Assembly (NCBI GenBank): GCA_024281995.1
Contig: JAMWZW010000001.1
Coordinates: 1 to 64,000, forward strand
Length of the DNA: 64,000 bases
Source of the DNA: Nitrosomonas sp.
GTDB taxonomy: Bacteria > Pseudomonadota > Gammaproteobacteria > Burkholderiales > Nitrosomonadaceae
Reading direction: 5' to 3'
Of this stretch, positions 26,478 through 37,288 are shown one piece after another. The position numbers and the translations under genes are program-made. The notes beneath the pieces are model-generated. The model saw nothing but the letters and a program-made list of their open reading frames with translations. It ran no database searches and was not told the DNA's origin. The stretch's first letter is position 1; each line of letters opens with the position of its first letter.

Positions 26478-28790
26478 TTAGAACTGTTGCCCGAACATAA
26501 ATTGGAACCTTTGTAAGTTGTCTGCCGGAATGTCATTAAGTGGCTCTGCAATACTAACTTTTAATGGTCCCATGGGTGAAACCCAGGTCAGTGCAATACC
26601 AGCGGAGTAGCGAACAAGGTTATTAAGTTCGTGAAATTTGTTAAAGGTGGTTCCGCCGTCGAGAAATAAACTGAAACGAAATGATCGATCCTCTTTCAAA
26701 AACGGCACGGGAAACATTAATTCAATATTACCGACGACACGTTTGCTCGCACCTACCGCGAACAATCTCGAGTTGATGCCTGGTGTGCCTGTGGGGATTA
26801 CTTCGTCACGAGGGCCCAACGAATTCAGGTCATAGCCACGTACTGAGTTATTACCACCGGCAAAAAAGTTCTTGAAAAAGGGCAGGGATTTCCCTGTATA
26901 ACCATCGCCATAACCAAATTCGCCATTCAGCATTAATGTCAGCCAGTCGGTAATCGGATAGAACCATTTTTGATGGTAACTAACTTTATAATAATTCAGG
27001 TCACCGCCAGGTATACTCACTTCACCAAACAATCGGTGCGTCGTTCCGGATGTTGTCCAGATTGCACTGTCACGGCGGTCTCGTGCCCAGCTAAGTGTAA
27101 GGGGAAAATTGTTGGTGGTTGTGCCAAAGTCATCGACGAAATCTTTGTAACGGGGGGGGCTTTTGTCAAAAATACCCAGTTTCGTATTTTCAGCCGCAAG
27201 ACCCAGCGATACGATGTCATTTTCAGCGATTGGTATGCCTACCCGTACTCCAGCACCTAACGTTTCGGTTTTAAACTCACCAAACGCCCTGAGTGGGCGT
27301 GTATCCACATCACGCTTGTAAACATCGAATCCAAGGCTTACGCCGTTAATTGTAAAATAGGGATTGGTAAACGATGCCGCGTAGGTTTTATTGATAGCTC
27401 CTGTATTAACATCCAGGCTAAAGAAATTACCTGTACCAAAAATATTGTTCTGAGAAATTGAGCCATTCAGGATTAATCCCTGGCGATCTGAGTAGCCGGC
27501 ACCAAACATGATAGACCCGGTTGGTCTTTCTTCGACTTTGATATTAAGATCGACTTGGTCAGTTTTGTTTGGGACAGCAGGTGTTTCTACATCAACTTTG
27601 TTAAAGAAAGCCAATCGATCAACACGCTGCTTGGAAAGATTAATCTTTGTGGTGGAATGCCATGCGCCTTCCATTTGACGGAATTCTCGGCGGATCACTT
27701 CATCACGAGTTCGGTCATTACCTGAAATGTTGATATGGCGTATGTAAACCTTTCGTCCTGGGTCGACAAAAAAGGTAAAGGCTGCTTGCCGTTTTTCATA
27801 ATCCAGTTCGGGTGCTGCATTGATATTGGCAAATGCATAGCCATCATCGCCTAAACGATCAGTAATTAGTTTAATCGACTCCGTCAATTTCTCGCGGGCA
27901 AATACCTCGCCGGACTTTATCAATATCAATTTTCGAATTTCTTCTTCAGGAATGATGAGGTCGCCGGCGACTTTAACATCGGAAACAGTATATTGGGAGC
28001 CTTCAGTAACATTGATTGTAATATAGATATCACGTAGATCCGGAGTAATGGATACTTGCGTCGATTCAATATTGAATTCCAAGTAACCACGATCAAGATA
28101 ATAGGAACGAAGTGTTTCAAGATCGGCTGCTAGTTTTTGCTTGGAATATTGATCATTTTTAGTAAACCAGCTTAATAAATCAGGTTTTCTCAGAACAAGT
28201 ATACCGCGCAGCTCGTTGTCCTTAAATTTCTCGTTACCCACAAAGTTAATTCTTTTGATGCGTGCTGTACGGCCTTCGTTGATATCAAAATTAATTCCTA
28301 CACGGTTGCGCTCTAGCGGTGTTGTGGTGGTGGTTATTTTGACGGCATATTTTCCCCGGGTGATATATTGGCGTTTTAATTCTAATTCTGCTCTCTCCAG
28401 TAATGAGCGACTGAAAATCCGCGATTCCGATATACCTGCTTGCTTTAGGCCTTCAAGTAGTTTGTCTTTTTCAAATTCTTTGGCACCATTAATAGTAATT
28501 TCAGCAATGGCTGGCCGTTCATCGACTTCTACGATTAAAACACCTTTTTCAGTTTTGATTCTGACATCTTTAAAGAAACCTGTAGCATACAATGCTTTGA
28601 TGGCTTCTGTTGCTTTTGCCTCATCAAATATATCGCCAACTTTAACTGGGAGATAACTAAATACAGTACCTGCTTCGGTACGCTGAATACCTTCAACACG
28701 AATATCTTTGACCACAAAAGATTCACCGGCCCAAGAAGAAATAGCAAAGAAGAAACTTACAAGTACAACAGAAAACTTGAAAAATTCCAT
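26478..28790 (-). CDS. bamA: Outer membrane protein assembly factor BamA
   Basis: Central beta-barrel of the BAM complex that inserts outer-membrane proteins. 770 aa with signal peptide (VVLVSFFFAISSWA), five POTRA domains (about 22-425; first begins VVKDIRVEGIQRTEAGTV) and a C-terminal 16-strand barrel. The conserved barrel motifs GxNSVRGYDLNSLGPRD and the terminal FQFMFGQQF with a final aromatic residue are present. It follows rseP by only 3 nt, so translation is likely coupled. Confidence 0.98.
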   Translation of the reverse strand: MEFFKFSVVLVSFFFAISSWAGESFVVKDIRVEGIQRTEAGTVFSYLPVKVGDIFDEAKATEAIKALYATGFFKDVRIKTEKGVLIVEVDERPAIAEITINGAKEFEKDKLLEGLKQAGISESRIFSRSLLERAELELKRQYITRGKYAVKITTTTTPLERNRVGINFDINEGRTARIKRINFVGNEKFKDNELRGILVLRKPDLLSWFTKNDQYSKQKLAADLETLRSYYLDRGYLEFNIESTQVSITPDLRDIYITINVTEGSQYTVSDVKVAGDLIIPEEEIRKLILIKSGEVFAREKLTESIKLITDRLGDDGYAFANINAAPELDYEKRQAAFTFFVDPGRKVYIRHINISGNDRTRDEVIRREFRQMEGAWHSTTKINLSKQRVDRLAFFNKVDVETPAVPNKTDQVDLNIKVEERPTGSIMFGAGYSDRQGLILNGSISQNNIFGTGNFFSLDVNTGAINKTYAASFTNPYFTINGVSLGFDVYKRDVDTRPLRAFGEFKTETLGAGVRVGIPIAENDIVSLGLAAENTKLGIFDKSPPRYKDFVDDFGTTTNNFPLTLSWARDRRDSAIWTTSGTTHRLFGEVSIPGGDLNYYKVSYHQKWFYPITDWLTLMLNGEFGYGDGYTGKSLPFFKNFFAGGNNSVRGYDLNSLGPRDEVIPTGTPGINSRLFAVGASKRVVGNIELMFPVPFLKEDRSFRFSLFLDGGTTFNKFHELNNLVRYSAGIALTWVSPMGPLKVSIAEPLNDIPADNLQRFQFMFGQQF

Positions 28791-28793
28791 TAT

Positions 28794-30161
28794 CTAACCA
28801 CTGATAAGGCGACTAATGTCATTATATATTGCGAAAGTCATTAGTGTTAGCAACATAGCCAGGCCAATCTTCTGACCCATTAATACGGCTTTGTCAGAAA
28901 GTGGGGTACCTTTGACCATCTCGATGAGGTAATACATAAGATGTCCACCATCTAAAATAGGGATCGGTAATAGATTTAACACACCGATGCTAACACTGAT
29001 CAAAGCGAGGAATGCCAAATAGGAGACCAATCCCATTTGTGCTGATTGACCGGCATAATCTGCAATTGAAATCGGTCCACTGATATTTTTCCACGATACA
29101 TCGCCAGTAATCATCTTCGATAGCATTTGTAACGTGAGTACAGTTGTTTCCCAAGTTTTTACAATGGCTTTCTGAATGGCTATTGCTGGGGGATAGCTGA
29201 TGGTTATTATTAATTCTTCGAATTCAGCCTGATTGATAACAGGAGCTATGCCAATTCTACCCACTTGCTTACCATTTTCTATCGTTACTTCCGGTGTAAT
29301 ATCAAATGTGATTACACGGTCATTACGTAGAATTTCAATTTCTAGCATACGTCCAGGATTGGCACGTATTTTTTGTACGAGTTCTGACCAGGTTTTAATT
29401 TCATCGGAATCAATAGCTAAAATTTCATCTCCCGCCATTAAACCAACATGATGGCCAACTCCACCGGTCACGACTTCCGCAATTACCGGTTCTACTGTAG
29501 GTTGGTAGCTATTCAACCCAATTACAGCAAGTAAATTTTCATTGAGCTTGTCGGGGTCAATTTGACTTAAGTCCAGGTAACGCCAATTTATTTCGCCATT
29601 CTTATTGATGGTTTGTATCTTGATGTTTGCTGTTTGGTCAATAGCGTATCGTAATAAGGTCCAGCGCGCGTCTTGCCAGCTGGCGATAGCTTCATTTTCG
29701 ATACTAACGATAGTTTCACCTGCTTCAAATTTGGCATACGCAGCAGGAGTCTCCGGTTCAACGGGGCCTAGTACCGCTTTCATACCACTCACCCCTAGAA
29801 TAAAAAGTAGCCAGTACAAAACAACAGCAAACAAGAAATTGGCGATGGGGCCAGCTGCAACGATTGCAAAACGGCGGGTAACAGGTTGGCGGTTAAATGC
29901 GCGAGGTAAATCTTCAGGAGCTACTTTACCTTCATTTTCATCCAGCATTTTGACGTAGCCACCCAATGGAATCGCTGCAATTACCCATTCTGTTTGATCT
30001 TTGCCCCAACGTTTGCGAAAGATCGGTTGACCAAAACCAACACAGAACCGCAGGACTTTAACGTTATTCCAGCGGGCTATCAGATAATGACCGAATTCAT
30101 GAAATGTAATCAGTATGCCTAAAGCAATGACGAAGGAAAGGATGGTGTAAGTTATAGACAT
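28794..30161 (-). CDS. rseP: Site-2 zinc protease RseP
   Basis: Inner-membrane intramembrane metalloprotease that cuts anti-sigma factor RseA during envelope stress and clears signal peptide remnants. 455 aa. Zinc motif HEFGHYLIAR lies in the first membrane helix (about 21-30); the second catalytic motif NLLPIPILDGGHL is near residue 395. Two central PDZ domains (about 120-310) and terminal membrane helices are visible. It lies between dxr and bamA as usual. Confidence 0.97.
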   Translation of the reverse strand: MSITYTILSFVIALGILITFHEFGHYLIARWNNVKVLRFCVGFGQPIFRKRWGKDQTEWVIAAIPLGGYVKMLDENEGKVAPEDLPRAFNRQPVTRRFAIVAAGPIANFLFAVVLYWLLFILGVSGMKAVLGPVEPETPAAYAKFEAGETIVSIENEAIASWQDARWTLLRYAIDQTANIKIQTINKNGEINWRYLDLSQIDPDKLNENLLAVIGLNSYQPTVEPVIAEVVTGGVGHHVGLMAGDEILAIDSDEIKTWSELVQKIRANPGRMLEIEILRNDRVITFDITPEVTIENGKQVGRIGIAPVINQAEFEELIITISYPPAIAIQKAIVKTWETTVLTLQMLSKMITGDVSWKNISGPISIADYAGQSAQMGLVSYLAFLALISVSIGVLNLLPIPILDGGHLMYYLIEMVKGTPLSDKAVLMGQKIGLAMLLTLMTFAIYNDISRLISG

Positions 30162-30296
30162 ATCAATTTTTGTTGCAAAACATGCTGGATGAGAGATTTA
30201 ACTGCACAGCGCTAATCATTCCATAATTTGATTGAGTAGGTAGATACTATCATTAATTTATAAAAATTGAATCCAGCCATCTATTTGCAATATATT

Positions 30297-31484
30297 TTAT
30301 TGCAGCTTTGTAAGCCATCCCCTTGCTTTATTGCGGGCTAGTTCATCGGCTATTAAAACATCATCCAGCGTAGTAATTTCTTCTTGAATTACTGTTTGCA
30401 TTACGTGTTTAATCATCGCTGGAATAGCTGTAAATGCCATGCGTTTGTTAAGAAAAGATTCTACAGCTACTTCATTAGCCGCATTTAATATTGCGGGCAT
30501 ATTGCCACCGGCAGCAAGTGCTTGATATGCCAATTCTAGACATGGAAATTTTTTTAAATCAGGTTCTTCAAAATCAAGATGACCTACTTTAAACATATCC
30601 AAAGCTGGAACACCGCTTTCTATTCGTTCAGGATAACCCATTGCATGGGCTATCGGGGTACGCATATCAGGATTGCCCAGTTGCGCAATGACTGAGCCAT
30701 CCACATAAGCAACCATGGAATGAATTACGCTTTGTGGATGGATTACTACTCGAATTTTTTCGGGAGGAGCATCAAACAGCCAATGTGCTTCAATGACTTC
30801 TAATCCTTTGTTCATCATGGTTGCTGAATCAACTGAAATTTTCTGACCCATATCCCAATTGGGATGAGCGCATGCTTGCTCGGGCGTTACTTTCTCTAGA
30901 GAAGCTAAGGGAGCGCATCGAAATGGGCCACCCGAGGCGGTAAGTAATATGTGACTAATACCAGATGCTGTTAAATTGCCATTAAAATGATGAGGTAATG
31001 ATTGGTAAATCGCATTATGTTCACTATCGATAGGCAGTAGGGTGGCATTATTTTGCTTTACTAGATCAATGAAAATTCGTCCAGCCATTACTAATGTTTC
31101 TTTATTGGCGAGCAGTATGAGTTTTCCTGCACGTGCTGCAGCAAAGGCTGGGCGAATACCTGCAGCACCAACAATGGCTGCCATCACTGCATGCACTTCG
31201 GGATGAGATGCTACTTTTTCGAGGGATTCAATTCCTGAAAGTACTTCTGTATTGAGGCCTGTAGCTTTTGCGGCTTCAGTGAGTTGCTGGGCGCTTTGTG
31301 TGTCAAGCATTACTGCGTAACGCGGTCGAAAACGTTGACATTGCAATAGCATTTTCTCAACATTATTGTTAGCAGTTAGTGCAAAAGCCTGAAAACGATC
31401 AGGGTGACGTGCTATAACATCCAGCGTGCTTTCTCCAATACTTCCAGTCGATCCTAATATAGTTATTTGGCGGATAATTTTCAT
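30297..31484 (-). CDS. dxr: 1-deoxy-D-xylulose 5-phosphate reductoisomerase
   Basis: Second step of the MEP isoprenoid pathway, NADPH-dependent formation of methylerythritol phosphate. 395 aa. N-terminal NADPH site ILGSTGSIGESTLDVI; metal-binding acidic motif PIDSEHNAI; ATMMNKGLEVIEA, and the C-terminal helical domain beginning near LDFEEPDLKKFPC. The start overlaps the end of cdsA by 4 nt, indicating coupled translation. A 135-bp spacer before rseP could hold a promoter. ispE of the same pathway is also in this window. Confidence 0.97.
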   Translation of the reverse strand: MKIIRQITILGSTGSIGESTLDVIARHPDRFQAFALTANNNVEKMLLQCQRFRPRYAVMLDTQSAQQLTEAAKATGLNTEVLSGIESLEKVASHPEVHAVMAAIVGAAGIRPAFAAARAGKLILLANKETLVMAGRIFIDLVKQNNATLLPIDSEHNAIYQSLPHHFNGNLTASGISHILLTASGGPFRCAPLASLEKVTPEQACAHPNWDMGQKISVDSATMMNKGLEVIEAHWLFDAPPEKIRVVIHPQSVIHSMVAYVDGSVIAQLGNPDMRTPIAHAMGYPERIESGVPALDMFKVGHLDFEEPDLKKFPCLELAYQALAAGGNMPAILNAANEVAVESFLNKRMAFTAIPAMIKHVMQTVIQEEITTLDDVLIADELARNKARGWLTKLQ

Positions 31485-32305
31485 GACAAGGGCGTGTAAT
31501 AAATAAGTAACGCTGCAGCAGCAAGTGGCAATGAAGAAGTCAGTGCATCAATTCGATCAAGAATTCCGCCATGACCCGGTAAAATATTACCACTATCTTT
31601 CAAGTTGGCCTGCCGCTTTAGCATTGATTCGTATAAATCTCCGACAATTCCCAATATAGCCATTACAATCAATAATGGTACCAATGCCAGCACTACAGAT
31701 TCGTCAGTTACTGAGAAACTCCACACAAGGCCATAAACGAGTACGGCAATCATAGCACCGATGACCCCTTCCCAAGTTTTATTAGGACTAATGGTTTGAG
31801 CAAGTTTATGTTTACCCAATGCTCGCCCAGTAAAATAGGCTGCCGTATCAGAAATCCACAGAGTTGCCATAAAGCCTAGCAAAAGTAAGGGACTAATAAA
31901 ACGTAGCTGGTACAATGCAAGACAAGTTGGCAACAATACAATCCACCCAGTTAGCATCCACAGAAATGGATTTGTAATCGTATAGTATTTTTTTAGATAA
32001 ATTGGTACTCCTACAATCCAAAAAATAACTGACAAAATGTATACCCATATAACATGGGTTGAATAAGCGTTGACTTGTATGGATTCTCGTAATAAAAATA
32101 ATAGTTCACTACCGATTATGACTGTCAATAACATAAAAACGATTGTATTTTTCACCGAAAACTGCGCCAATTTGCTCCATTCACGTGCGCCAATAACCGT
32201 TAATATCAGCAATAATGCTAGCCAAAAAATATCCTGCAGGTAAAATAAGGCAGATAAAAATAAGGGTAAAACAATGATTACTGTAAGAACGCGAGCTTTT
32301 AACAT
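31481..32305 (-). CDS. cdsA: Phosphatidate cytidylyltransferase
   Basis: Makes CDP-diacylglycerol for phospholipid synthesis in the inner membrane. 274 aa with about eight hydrophobic segments. The C-terminal CDS signature is present: SDTAAYFTGRALGKHK, SPNKTWEG, and IVGDLYESMLKRQANLKDSG followed by PGHGGILDRIDAL. It sits between uppS (14 nt upstream) and dxr (overlap), the usual betaproteobacterial order. Confidence 0.96.
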   Translation of the reverse strand: MLKARVLTVIIVLPLFLSALFYLQDIFWLALLLILTVIGAREWSKLAQFSVKNTIVFMLLTVIIGSELLFLLRESIQVNAYSTHVIWVYILSVIFWIVGVPIYLKKYYTITNPFLWMLTGWIVLLPTCLALYQLRFISPLLLLGFMATLWISDTAAYFTGRALGKHKLAQTISPNKTWEGVIGAMIAVLVYGLVWSFSVTDESVVLALVPLLIVMAILGIVGDLYESMLKRQANLKDSGNILPGHGGILDRIDALTSSLPLAAAALLIYYTPLS

Positions 32306-32319
32306 GTAAATGGCTCTTT

Positions 32320-33087
32320 TTACCCTTCAGCAGATATCGTCATTTTTATCTGTTCACTGGTGCGACCAAATCTACGTTCTCGTTGTTGATAAGATTGGAT
32401 GGCTAATTCTAGTGCATGTTCATCGAAATCAGGCCATAGCGTATTGGTAAAATACAGTTCAGTATATGCGAGTTGCCATAATAAAAAATTGCTGATGCGA
32501 CACTCGCCGCCGGTGCGAATAAATAAATCCGGTTCAGGAGCATAGTTAAGAGCAAGGTATTGTGCTAGATTTTCTTCCTCAAAATTAAGGGAAAGATCGG
32601 GTGATTGTGCCATCATTTTGCGCATAGCTTGCATAATATCCCAGCGTCCACCGTAGTTTGCCGCGATAGTAAATGTTAATCGCGTATTTTGAGCGGTTAA
32701 TTGTTCTCCACTATGAATGAATTCGATAATTTTTGGATCAAATTTTGATAGATCACCTATGACTTTGAATCGAATGCCATTTTCATGCAACTTACCAATC
32801 TCTTGCTCTAACGCTCCAGTGAAAAGTTGCATCAAATATGAAACCTCGTCGGCAGGACGACGCCAGTTTTCACTACTAAATGCAAACAGCGTAAGATATG
32901 CAATGCTACGTTCTATGCACGCTTTTATAACACCGCGAACTGTTTCTACGCCTTGCTGATGTCCTGCCATACGGGGCATAAAGCGCTTCCTGGCCCAACG
33001 GCCATTACCATCCATGATAATGGCAACATGTTTAGGTATTGAACCAGTTTCGGGTATTTCTCTTGTTGAGCTTTGACCTTGAGGCAT
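32320..33087 (-). CDS. uppS: Undecaprenyl (isoprenyl) diphosphate synthase
   Basis: Adds isoprene units to make the C55 lipid carrier for cell wall and LPS synthesis. 255 aa. Signature [11 protein letters not shown] with catalytic Asp, then [20 protein letters not shown], and the C-terminal [18 protein letters not shown] and TLWPDF motifs. It follows frr closely (3 nt apart) within the operon. Confidence 0.97.
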   Translation of the reverse strand: MPQGQSSTREIPETGSIPKHVAIIMDGNGRWARKRFMPRMAGHQQGVETVRGVIKACIERSIAYLTLFAFSSENWRRPADEVSYLMQLFTGALEQEIGKLHENGIRFKVIGDLSKFDPKIIEFIHSGEQLTAQNTRLTFTIAANYGGRWDIMQAMRKMMAQSPDLSLNFEEENLAQYLALNYAPEPDLFIRTGGECRISNFLLWQLAYTELYFTNTLWPDFDEHALELAIQSYQQRERRFGRTSEQIKMTISAEG

Positions 33088-33090
33088 ATA

Positions 33091-33648
33091 TCAGACAGCC
33101 ATCAATTCGGTTTCTTTTACTTGTAGAACTTTATCAATTTCAGTGATATAGCGATCGGTCAACTTTTGAATGTCATCTTGGCCACGACGCTCATCGTCTT
33201 CAGATATTTCTTTAGATTTTATTAATTCTTTAAGGTGAGCATTGGCGTCCCGGCGGATATTTCGCATCGCGACACGAACAGCTTCAGCTTCTTGTTTAAC
33301 TACTTTAATAAGTTCACGTCGGCGTTCTTCTGTGAGAGCAGGCATGGGCACCCGTATCGTTTCACCTACTACCATTGGATTTAAACCTAAATCAGATTCG
33401 CGGATTGCCTTTTCTACCGCATTTGCCATCTTTTTATCCCAAGGAACAACACCAATTGTCCGCGCATCAATCAGATTAATATTGGCTACTTGATTGAGTG
33501 GCGTTGCAGCACCGTAATAATCAATAGTAATGTGATCAAGGAAACCTGTATGTGCTCGCCCACTTCTTACTTTACTTAAATCCACTTTTAATGCTTCAAG
33601 ACTTTTCTGCATTTTTTGTTCAGCAGATTTTTTTACATCGGCAATCAT
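33091..33648 (-). CDS. frr: Ribosome recycling factor
   Basis: Splits post-termination ribosomes with EF-G. Start set at 33648 ([13 protein letters not shown]), which has AAGGGA upstream and gives 185 aa, the standard size; the frame stays open ten codons further. Family motifs: [43 protein letters not shown] and the C-terminal [11 protein letters not shown]. Placed between pyrH and uppS. Confidence 0.98.
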   Translation of the reverse strand: MIADVKKSAEQKMQKSLEALKVDLSKVRSGRAHTGFLDHITIDYYGAATPLNQVANINLIDARTIGVVPWDKKMANAVEKAIRESDLGLNPMVVGETIRVPMPALTEERRRELIKVVKQEAEAVRVAMRNIRRDANAHLKELIKSKEISEDDERRGQDDIQKLTDRYITEIDKVLQVKETELMAV

Positions 33649-33699
33649 AATATTTATCCCTTTATACCGTTGTTGCAAGAGACTCTGATTCTATTTGGA

Positions 33700-34416
33700 T
33701 TAGATTGTTACTAAAGTCCCTTCATCTTCTCCGATTATTATACGTTTAAGTGCTCCAGCCTTGAAAATACTAAATACGTTTAATGGTAATTTCTGGTCAC
33801 GGCAGAGTGTTAATGCAGTTGCATCCATTACTTGCAGATTCTTGGCGATTGCTTCATCAAAAGACAGCTTGCGAAAACGTGTCGCTTCTGGGTTAATTTT
33901 AGGATCACTGGTATAGATGCCATCCACTTTAGTTGCCTTCAACATAATATCGACATTCATTTCCATACCACGTAATGCTGCTGCGGTATCAGTAGTAAAA
34001 AAGGGATTACCAGTTCCTGCTGCGAAAATTACAATCTTACCGTCTTTTAAATAGCGTATAGCTCTGCCACGAATATAAGGTTCCACCACTTGTTCTATAC
34101 GTAAAGCAGATTGAATACGTGGTACTAGTCCGACTAGTTTCATGGCATCTTGTAAAGCTAAGGCATTCATGACTGTAGCCAACATACCCATATAATCCGC
34201 AGTAACACGTTCGAGTCCGTCATTTGCTGACTTCATGCCACGAAAAATATTGCCGCCGCCTACAACTATGGCAATTTCAATACCAAGGGTGCTAATTTCT
34301 GCAATTTCAGCTACGATTCTTCCCATTACTGAGTGATTGATACCATACTTATCCTCACCCATTAAGGCTTCACCAGAGAGCTTAAGCAAAATACGTTTGT
34401 AGGCGATTGCGGTCAT
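33700..34416 (-). CDS. pyrH: Uridylate kinase
   Basis: Phosphorylates UMP to UDP; a hexameric amino-acid-kinase-fold enzyme controlled by GTP and UTP. 238 aa. N-terminal [13 protein letters not shown], glycine-rich [10 protein letters not shown], and [15 protein letters not shown] are all typical. It lies 38 nt downstream of tsf and about 50 nt before frr, the usual order. Confidence 0.98.
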   Translation of the reverse strand: MTAIAYKRILLKLSGEALMGEDKYGINHSVMGRIVAEIAEISTLGIEIAIVVGGGNIFRGMKSANDGLERVTADYMGMLATVMNALALQDAMKLVGLVPRIQSALRIEQVVEPYIRGRAIRYLKDGKIVIFAAGTGNPFFTTDTAAALRGMEMNVDIMLKATKVDGIYTSDPKINPEATRFRKLSFDEAIAKNLQVMDATALTLCRDQKLPLNVFSIFKAGALKRIIIGEDEGTLVTI

Positions 34417-34453
34417 TGAGAGTAAAGTTGTGAGAATTGTTTTCCTTTTGATG

Positions 34454-35335
34454 CTATAGCTGTCCCATTTGTGCTTTTACTTCTTCAGCAAAATTTTCAG
34501 ATTTTTTTTCAATGCCTTCACCTACAACAAACATGGTGAACCCATTGATTCTGGTAGATTTTTTTGTTAGTAATTGCTCTACAGTTTGTTCCGGATCTTT
34601 AACAAATGGTTGGCCTAATAATGTTATTTCAGCTAAATATTTTGCGATACGGCCGTCAACCATTTTTTCGATAATATTTGCAGGCTTACCACTTTCTGCG
34701 GCTTGAGCAGTAAAAATTTGGCGTTCATGTTCGAGTACATCCTTTGATACTTGCTCTTTGGATACGCATATTGGTTTACTAGCTGCAATATGCATTGCGA
34801 TATCTTTGCCTAGTGCGTCATCATCGCTTGTGTAATCGACGATCACACCGATTTTAGTGCCATGAAGATAAGAAGCTAATCGGCCTTGCGTTGTATGACG
34901 TGAGCAGCGGCGGATGCTAATATTTTCACCTAACTTCATTACCAATGCTTTACGGGTTGATTCTACAGTTTCACCCGTTGGTAGCAATGCGTCATTCAAT
35001 ACTGCTACATCAATCAGGTCTTTAGTTGCTATGAGTTCCGCTAGGTTTTTGGAAAAGTTAACAAAGTCATCGTTTTTTGCTACAAAATCTGTTTCACAAT
35101 TAACTTCAACTAAGGCACCATATCGATTATCAGGTGATATATATATTCCAATTACACCTTCTGCTGCGATTCGACCCGCTGCTTTGCTTGCTTTAGCGCC
35201 ACTTTTAATTCTTAATAAATCTTCCGCGGCTTTCATATCACCATCAGTTTCAGCTAAGGCTTTTTTGCATTCCATCATGCCGAGCCCTGTCATCTCACGC
35301 AATTCTTTTACCATGCTTGCGGTAATTTCCGCCAT
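34454..35335 (-). CDS. tsf: Elongation factor Ts
   Basis: Nucleotide exchange factor for EF-Tu. 293 aa, full length. N-terminal UBA-like domain [24 protein letters not shown], then the core with the [13 protein letters not shown] signature (about 78-90) that contains the conserved TDFV loop inserted near the EF-Tu nucleotide site. It follows rpsB, separated by 185 bp that contain a long inverted repeat. Confidence 0.98.
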   Translation of the reverse strand: MAEITASMVKELREMTGLGMMECKKALAETDGDMKAAEDLLRIKSGAKASKAAGRIAAEGVIGIYISPDNRYGALVEVNCETDFVAKNDDFVNFSKNLAELIATKDLIDVAVLNDALLPTGETVESTRKALVMKLGENISIRRCSRHTTQGRLASYLHGTKIGVIVDYTSDDDALGKDIAMHIAASKPICVSKEQVSKDVLEHERQIFTAQAAESGKPANIIEKMVDGRIAKYLAEITLLGQPFVKDPEQTVEQLLTKKSTRINGFTMFVVGEGIEKKSENFAEEVKAQMGQL

Positions 35336-35462
35336 TTACTCGACTCCTGATAACAATTTGTTTATGAAAGGGATATCTGCCTTTTGCTCAACAAAAGAAA
35401 ACATACTTAATTAAAAAAACCTCGTGTCTTAATAAGACAAAAGAATATAAGTAGTTTCTAAA

Positions 35463-35522
35463 AAGTAAGGTAATGCCAATATCCCAATAACAAATACAAT
35501 AAAAAAATCCTTTACCTTACTT
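35463..35522 (-). terminator. rpsB-tsf intergenic hairpin (possible attenuator)
   Basis: Arms AAGTAAGGTAA (35463-35473) and TTACCTTACTT (35512-35522) are complementary, with a 38-nt loop; on the minus strand the distal arm is followed by a T run. One arm overlaps the rpsB stop. It could partly end transcription between rpsB and tsf, adjusting their ratio. Confidence 0.4.
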
Positions 35523-36243
35523 ACTCGCCTTCAGCATTACTCATTTCTACAATTTCTTGAATAGCTTGGTTACGGCCTTCCAAGATCGCGTCGGCTACAC
35601 CTCGGGCATAGAGACGAATTGCCCTGCTAGAATCATCGTTTCCTGGAATAATGTACTGTAATCCATCGGGGTTATGATTGGTATCAACTACACCAATGAC
35701 AGGAATACCAAGTTTTTTAGCTTCAGTGATAGCGCCTTTTTGATAACCCACATCGATTACAAATAAAGCATCCGGTAACCCCTTCATATCTTTAATGCCA
35801 CCAAGGCTCTTGTTGAGTTTATCTAATTCTCTTTGTAGATCAAGCGCTTCTTTTTTTACTAATTTATCCAGAGTGCCGTCTTGCACCATAACTTCCATAT
35901 CTTGTAAGCGCTTGATTGATTGTTTAATCGTTTTAAAATTGGTCAGCATTCCACCTAACCACCGTTGATCGACATAAGGAGAGTTGCAGCGTAGTGCTTC
36001 TTCGCGAACAATTTCGCGCGCTTGTCGCTTGGTGCCAACAAATAATATAACACCTTTGTTTACTGATAGTTGGCGTACATACTTCATGGCTTCTTCATAC
36101 ATCACCAAGGTATTTTCAAGGTTGATAATATGAATTTTATTACGATGACCAAAAATGTACGGAGCCATTTTGGGGTTCCAGAAGCGAGTTTGGTGTCCAA
36201 AATGAACACCTGCTTCCAGCATTTGACGCATGGTTACAGACAT
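35521..36243 (-). CDS. rpsB: 30S ribosomal protein S2
   Basis: Small-subunit ribosomal protein needed for S1 binding. 240 aa. It opens with [24 protein letters not shown], typical of S2, followed by [31 protein letters not shown], and the [10 protein letters not shown] region. AGGAG lies before the ATG. It heads the long minus-strand operon; an FNR-like box lies about 95 nt upstream. Confidence 0.98.
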   Translation of the reverse strand: MSVTMRQMLEAGVHFGHQTRFWNPKMAPYIFGHRNKIHIINLENTLVMYEEAMKYVRQLSVNKGVILFVGTKRQAREIVREEALRCNSPYVDQRWLGGMLTNFKTIKQSIKRLQDMEVMVQDGTLDKLVKKEALDLQRELDKLNKSLGGIKDMKGLPDALFVIDVGYQKGAITEAKKLGIPVIGVVDTNHNPDGLQYIIPGNDDSSRAIRLYARGVADAILEGRNQAIQEIVEMSNAEGE

Positions 36244-36337
36244 AGATTCTCCTTTAGGATTGAGCCTCCATTTGCCCTATTACCGTAACAAGGTATCGGT
36301 ATAGGCAAATGTGTGAATTTAACTTGACTGGACATTT

Positions 36338-36351
36338 TTGATCAGCGTCAA
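36338..36351. promoter_or_regulatory. FNR-like box upstream of rpsB
   Basis: TTGATCAGCGTCAA: left half-site exact (TTGAT), right half GTCAA (one base off ATCAA) at the proper 4-nt spacing. It lies about 95 nt upstream of the rpsB start and downstream of the fnr stop. Occupancy is inferred only. Confidence 0.4.
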
Positions 36352-36498
36352 TCAAGTCATTTTTTATTATAGCATTGGTTACTTACTCAAGTTAACACTA
36401 ACTAACCAAAAATATGAGATTGTAATGATGCGTTTACGATGAAGATTTGATTAATTTGGGAATGTCTTTTAGTTTTAATACACGCGTCTTGGGTTATA

Positions 36499-37260
36499 TT
36501 AACTAAGACATGCCGAGTTACCCATTTTCATTTTTAAACGGCTAATATCGTTTATTTGTACTTGTTTATTATCAATGGTAATGATGTTTTCATCTTGGAG
36601 TTTGGAAAAAGCTCGACTAACAGTTTCTAGTTTTAGCCCAAGATAGCTACCAATTTCTTCTCTTGTCATGCGGAGATTAAAGTTGTATTCGGAATAACCG
36701 CGCATCACAAGTCTGCGAGACAAATTTAATAAAAAGGTCGCTAATCGCTCTTCCGCTTTCATGCTACCCAATAACAACATCACGCCATGATCTCGTACAA
36801 TTTCGCGACTCATTATTTTATGGAAGTGATGCATTAGCGATGGGATTGTACGGCTTATTTCCTCTAATTTAGCAAATGGAATTTCACAGGCTTCGCTATC
36901 TTCAAGGGCAACGGCATCACAAGTATGCATTTCTCCACTTATGGCGTCTAGACCTAACAATTCGCCTGTCATATGAAAACCGGTAACTTGTTGTCGACCA
37001 TCTTGCTCAAGTATGCACGTCTTAAAAAAGCCGCTACGAATGGCGAATAGAGATTGGAATTTTGAACCTGCATGATGTAAATATCCACCACGTGGAATTT
37101 TACGCTTATGGCTGGCTAGATTGCCGAGTATTTGTATTTCTTCCTCATTAAGGCCAACTGGCAAGCATAACTCACGCAAACTGCAAGTGGCGCAGCTTGA
37201 TCTTATATGTGAGATATCAAGATCATCCGGTAAGGTTTGTGATGGCAAAATGTTTCCCAA
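36499..37260 (-). CDS. fnr: FNR-type oxygen-sensing transcriptional regulator
   Basis: Crp/Fnr-family regulator, 253 aa. Four cysteines fit the [4Fe-4S] ligands of FNR/ANR: C23, C26 and C32 in SSCATCSLRELC and C114 in MHTCDA. An effector-domain beta-roll follows, then a winged helix with the recognition helix ETVSRAFSKLQ, whose Glu, Ser and Arg are those of FNR that read TTGAT. It is expected to switch genes when oxygen falls. An FNR-like box (37289-37302) lies about 29 nt upstream of the start, so it may autoregulate. The divergent neighbour is a HemN-like gene. Confidence 0.95.
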   Translation of the reverse strand: MGNILPSQTLPDDLDISHIRSSCATCSLRELCLPVGLNEEEIQILGNLASHKRKIPRGGYLHHAGSKFQSLFAIRSGFFKTCILEQDGRQQVTGFHMTGELLGLDAISGEMHTCDAVALEDSEACEIPFAKLEEISRTIPSLMHHFHKIMSREIVRDHGVMLLLGSMKAEERLATFLLNLSRRLVMRGYSEYNFNLRMTREEIGSYLGLKLETVSRAFSKLQDENIITIDNKQVQINDISRLKMKMGNSACLS

Positions 37261-37288
37261 ATTAAAAAATTATATTTCAATGCCTTGA

